From positions 1 through 7,984 of the forward strand of contig CAYZPY010000115.1 in the NCBI GenBank assembly GCA_964480425.1: DNA of 7,984 nt, read 5' to 3'. The position numbers were made by a program, and so were the translations under genes. This DNA is from CAYYMD01 sp964480425. Lineage in GTDB: Bacteria > Planctomycetota > Phycisphaerae > SM23-33. Position 1 is the stretch's first letter; every line of letters begins with the position of its first letter. Shown one piece after another: positions 6,631 to 7,984 of the stretch. The notes under the pieces are model-generated. The model worked only from the letters and a program-made list of their open reading frames with translations. It did not search any database and was not told the origin of the DNA.

Positions 6631-7878
6631 ATGAATACCCCCCGTACGGAGGTTGAATCATCGCCCGGCGGCGTGGAATATCTCCGCGCCTCGCACCCGC
6701 CTTTTGTCCGCTCGCCCGAGGCGCAGCGGACGGTTTACGGCGTGACCATCGTGGCGGCCTGCGGTCCTCTGGCGGCGGGGCTGTTATTTTTCGGCTGGCG
6801 TGCGGCAATGGTTACGGCCCTTTGCGTGGTCTCGTGCGTGGCCATAGAACGCCTTTACTACCGCGTCACGCGCGCGCCCGCGCTGATAGGGCGCACGCAC
6901 GCATACCTGACGGGACTGCTGTTGGCGCTTACGCTGCCCCCGTTCGTGCCGTGGTACGTCCCGATCATCGCATCGGCGTTCGCCATCATAGTGGGCAAGG
7001 CGATCTTCGGCGGCGTGGGGCACTTTCTGTGGCAGCCGGCGCTGGTGGGACGCTTCGTGGTGGCGGTGATAATACCCGCGGCGACCATCAATCCGGCGTA
7101 CTGGTCCATCCTGGCCCAGGAAAAAATGCTCGTCGGCGACATTGAAAAAACACGGCGCGCCCGGGATTACCAGTCCTGGGCTTCCAGGCCCGCCCCCCCC
7201 GGCGCCGACGCTTTTGAGATAAAGCGCCCCCGGTCCGTGCTGCACGGGCTGACCTTCGGCGATGAGCCGCGATACGGCGCGATAGTCAAAGTCGCCCGAC
7301 ACGACGGGAGCCAAAAGGCCGCTCTGCTGGAATGCCCGCCAATTAACGAAATGTTCTACGGCGCGCATCCGGGCGGTACGGGCGAGACGTGCGCTGTGAT
7401 AATTATCGTGGCGATTCTGTACCTGGTGTATCGCAACTACGCCAAGTGGCAGTTGCCGCTGGCGTTTCTGCTCTCCGCCGCGGCGGTCGTGTCCGTGGCG
7501 CCGGTTCAGCTTGCCGCCGGCGGCGGGGAGACAAAGACGGTGTGGATGCCGCTGCTGGCAGAGGGGCCTGACGTTGGCTTTACGTATGTCAACTACCAGA
7601 TGCTCAGCGGGGAGTTAATGCTGGCAGCGCTGCTGCTGTCGGCGGAGATGACAACCAGACCGATAACTACCGGCGGGCAGGTGGTCTTCGGTCTCGCTAC
7701 CGGTGTGCTGGCGATGATATTGCGACTGTACGTGGACCTGTCCATCCCGTGCTACGTGGCCGTGCTGGCCATGAACACCTTCGTGCCCGCAATCGACCGC
7801 CTCTGGCCAAGACGCGTCCTGGGACGACGCTGGCTCGACTTCCTCCGCAGTAAAAACAGGAACAAGCCCATTTTTTAA
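6631..7878 (+). CDS. rnfD: RnfD subunit of Rnf-type electron-transport complex (divergent, membrane)
   Basis: This 415-residue polytopic protein belongs to the RnfD/NqrB family. Family marks are SHPPFVRSPEAQRTVYG (21-37), HAYLTGLLLALTLPPFVPWY (90-109), VGKAIFGGVGHFLWQPALVGR (121-141), GGTGETC (248-254), LSGELMLAALLLSAEMTTRPITTGG (325-349) and LAMNTFVPAIDR (379-390). About nine to ten hydrophobic segments are visible, with a hydrophilic loop at about 163-240 between segments. In known Rnf/Nqr complexes this subunit carries FMN linked to a Thr in an S-G/x-A-T motif in this loop, and it takes part in ion transport. Here the best-aligned stretch is DGSQKAALLE (225-234), with Ala231 where Thr is expected. 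It is longer than typical RnfD (about 350) and close to NqrB (about 410). It is co-transcribed with rnfC. A run of eight C occurs in the loop at 7193-7200, with the frame intact. Confidence 0.88.
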   Translation: MNTPRTEVESSPGGVEYLRASHPPFVRSPEAQRTVYGVTIVAACGPLAAGLLFFGWRAAMVTALCVVSCVAIERLYYRVTRAPALIGRTHAYLTGLLLALTLPPFVPWYVPIIASAFAIIVGKAIFGGVGHFLWQPALVGRFVVAVIIPAATINPAYWSILAQEKMLVGDIEKTRRARDYQSWASRPAPPGADAFEIKRPRSVLHGLTFGDEPRYGAIVKVARHDGSQKAALLECPPINEMFYGAHPGGTGETCAVIIIVAILYLVYRNYAKWQLPLAFLLSAAAVVSVAPVQLAAGGGETKTVWMPLLAEGPDVGFTYVNYQMLSGELMLAALLLSAEMTTRPITTGGQVVFGLATGVLAMILRLYVDLSIPCYVAVLAMNTFVPAIDRLWPRRVLGRRWLDFLRSKNRNKPIF

Positions 7879-7905
7879 GCCCCGCACTTGCCCGCCCGCC
7901 TTTAT

Positions 7906-7984
7906 GTTGGGTGTAAATACAGGGATAATACCACGAGTGTCCCAACGTTTGATTTCGAATTTTCGATAACACGATTATTCTAAT
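7906..7984 (+). promoter_or_regulatory. Non-coding end region: inverted repeat and weak promoter-like hexamers
   Basis: After the rnfD stop there is no open frame of note to the window end. GTTGGG (7906-7911) and CCCAAC (7941-7946) form a 6-bp inverted repeat with a 29-base spacer, followed by CGTTT. TTGATT (7949-7954) and GATTAT (7973-7978), 18 bases apart, each match four of six promoter consensus bases. They could drive a gene starting beyond the window. Both calls are weak. Confidence 0.22.

Noticed and set aside
7904..7969. Small 21-codon frame after rnfD as the start of rnfG
   Set aside because: Too short, ends at a TAA, has no ribosome site and shows no RnfG features.
1..7984. CRISPR arrays, tRNA or rRNA genes, insertion sequences
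   Set aside because: No spaced direct repeats, cloverleaf-like segments, transposase frames or terminal repeats were seen.

Overview
The window is GC-rich and gene-dense bacterial chromosome. It carries a partial macro-domain gene on the minus strand at the left edge, then two plus-strand gene groups. An MCE-type lipid transporter and a lipoprotein parvulin point to a Gram-negative, outer-membrane-bearing cell. The Arg/Pro/Thr-rich tail after the lipobox, the Ala/Pro/Thr linkers and frequent ATA isoleucine codons in GC-rich DNA resemble Planctomycetota (Phycisphaerae-like) genomes. That placement is a guess from style, not a marker gene. A 10-N run inside rnfC shows this is a scaffolded draft or metagenome assembly.

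Layout: 1-310 (minus) is the N-terminal part of an ADP-ribose-binding macro protein. 311-462 is a divergent intergenic region with a 22-bp inverted repeat and a TATAAA box close to the next start codon. 463-5081 is a tightly packed five-gene run: a short N-acetylglutamate-synthase-type GNAT acetyltransferase, an MlaF-type ABC ATPase, an MlaD-type MCE protein, a lipoprotein PpiC/SurA-like prolyl isomerase and an AlaC-type aminotransferase. Neighbours overlap by 20 bp, overlap by 4 bp, lie 30 bp apart, and overlap by 4 bp. 5082-5279 is a gap with strong secondary structure. 5280-7878 is rnfC followed one base later by rnfD. 7879-7984 is non-coding sequence with a possible promoter for the next gene.

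Functionally, the first run mixes amino-acid metabolism (glutamate acetylation, pyruvate/alanine transamination) with envelope work (lipid transport, periplasmic folding). The ATPase and MCE protein form two parts of an Mla-like lipid transporter, but no permease (MlaE) is present here. The second group encodes two subunits of an Rnf-type ion-translocating electron-transfer complex.

The point most worth pursuing is that this Rnf pair looks catalytically altered. RnfC keeps both 4Fe-4S cluster motifs but lacks the glycine-rich nucleotide/flavin loop and has a changed 'AECEP' motif that resembles NqrA. RnfD appears to have Ala in place of the Thr that normally carries covalent FMN. No rnfG, E, A or B follows within the window. 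This may be a divergent or reduced Rnf/Nqr-family system. All of this is from reading by eye, without alignment tools.
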